A DNA stretch of 64,000 bases, taken from Catenovulum sp. 2E275 (GTDB lineage: Bacteria > Pseudomonadota > Gammaproteobacteria > Enterobacterales > Alteromonadaceae). Of the stretch, positions 63,981 to 64,000 are shown in pieces (the first letter of the stretch is position 1; the number at the start of each line of letters is the position of its first letter). The translations under genes were made by a program, and so were the position numbers. The stretch covers positions 24,412-88,411 of the forward strand of contig NZ_JAOPFU010000015.1 in assembly GCF_025515275.1 (NCBI RefSeq). The letters run 5' to 3'. The notes beneath the pieces are model-generated. The model was not told the origin of the DNA, did no database searches, and saw nothing but the letters and a program-made list of their open reading frames with translations.

Positions 63981-64000
63981 CACAACGCAGCGACACGCAG

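Overview
The window is an A+T-rich chromosomal segment from a gammaproteobacterium, most likely a marine member of the Alteromonadales. This rests on gene order: aroK-aroB-damX-dam-rpe, pilMNOPQ beside a divergent PBP1A gene, uvrA-MFS-ssb, yigZ-trkH, and trkA-rsmB-fmt-def / lysM-dprA-smg-yrdD-tsaC-hemF-aroE-yrdA leading into an rRNA promoter. It is backbone DNA: I see no insertion sequence, prophage, integron, CRISPR array or tRNA gene.

Layout. 1-1547: 3' end of ubiD, a small [2Fe-2S] ferredoxin and a Fre-like flavin reductase. 1746-7702: two hybrid histidine kinases flanking a REC-EAL c-di-GMP phosphodiesterase. 7833-11057: engB convergent with mrcA. 11227-20209: pilMNOPQ, then aroK, aroB, damX, dam. 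20206-22218: a DUF2970 protein, a TorF-family porin with a sigma-54/NtrC-type control region, and rpe. 22378-27545: uvrA under a LexA-type box, an MFS transporter and ssb. 27610-38841: mostly small housekeeping or poorly characterised genes, including a glutaredoxin-MauE fusion, an LplT-PlsC fusion, SIMPL, DUF1415, a GGDEF protein and a GNAT/thioesterase. 37678-42146: a MacA-MacB-OMF export operon. 42315-46425: DUF416, DUF2007, a large coiled-coil protein, DUF2489 and yihI. 46426-47230: no protein gene, but a strong candidate CsrB/CsrC-type RNA gene. 47231-52815: cytochrome c4, dgkA, yigZ, trkH and a TonB/ECF-sigma/membrane-protein operon. 52864-63828: trkA to the gamma-carbonic anhydrase. 63910-64000: an rrn P1-type promoter pointing out of the window.

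The most interesting content is regulatory and non-coding. (i) The minus strand of 46563-46980 carries 13 GGA motifs against one on the other strand, a hairpin with GGA in its loop, a Rho-independent terminator, and an upstream UvrY/GacA-type box. It lies next to yihI, where E. coli has csrC. (ii) A roughly 107-nt G/U-rich transcript candidate with promoter and terminator lies at 29028-29134 on the minus strand. (iii) The porin at 20503 has a -24/-12 promoter and two NtrC-like sites. Several genes (dam, fmt, rsmB) start at TTG, two of them inside a TTGA stop/start overlap. Protein functions were assigned from remembered family motifs and synteny; no database search was run.
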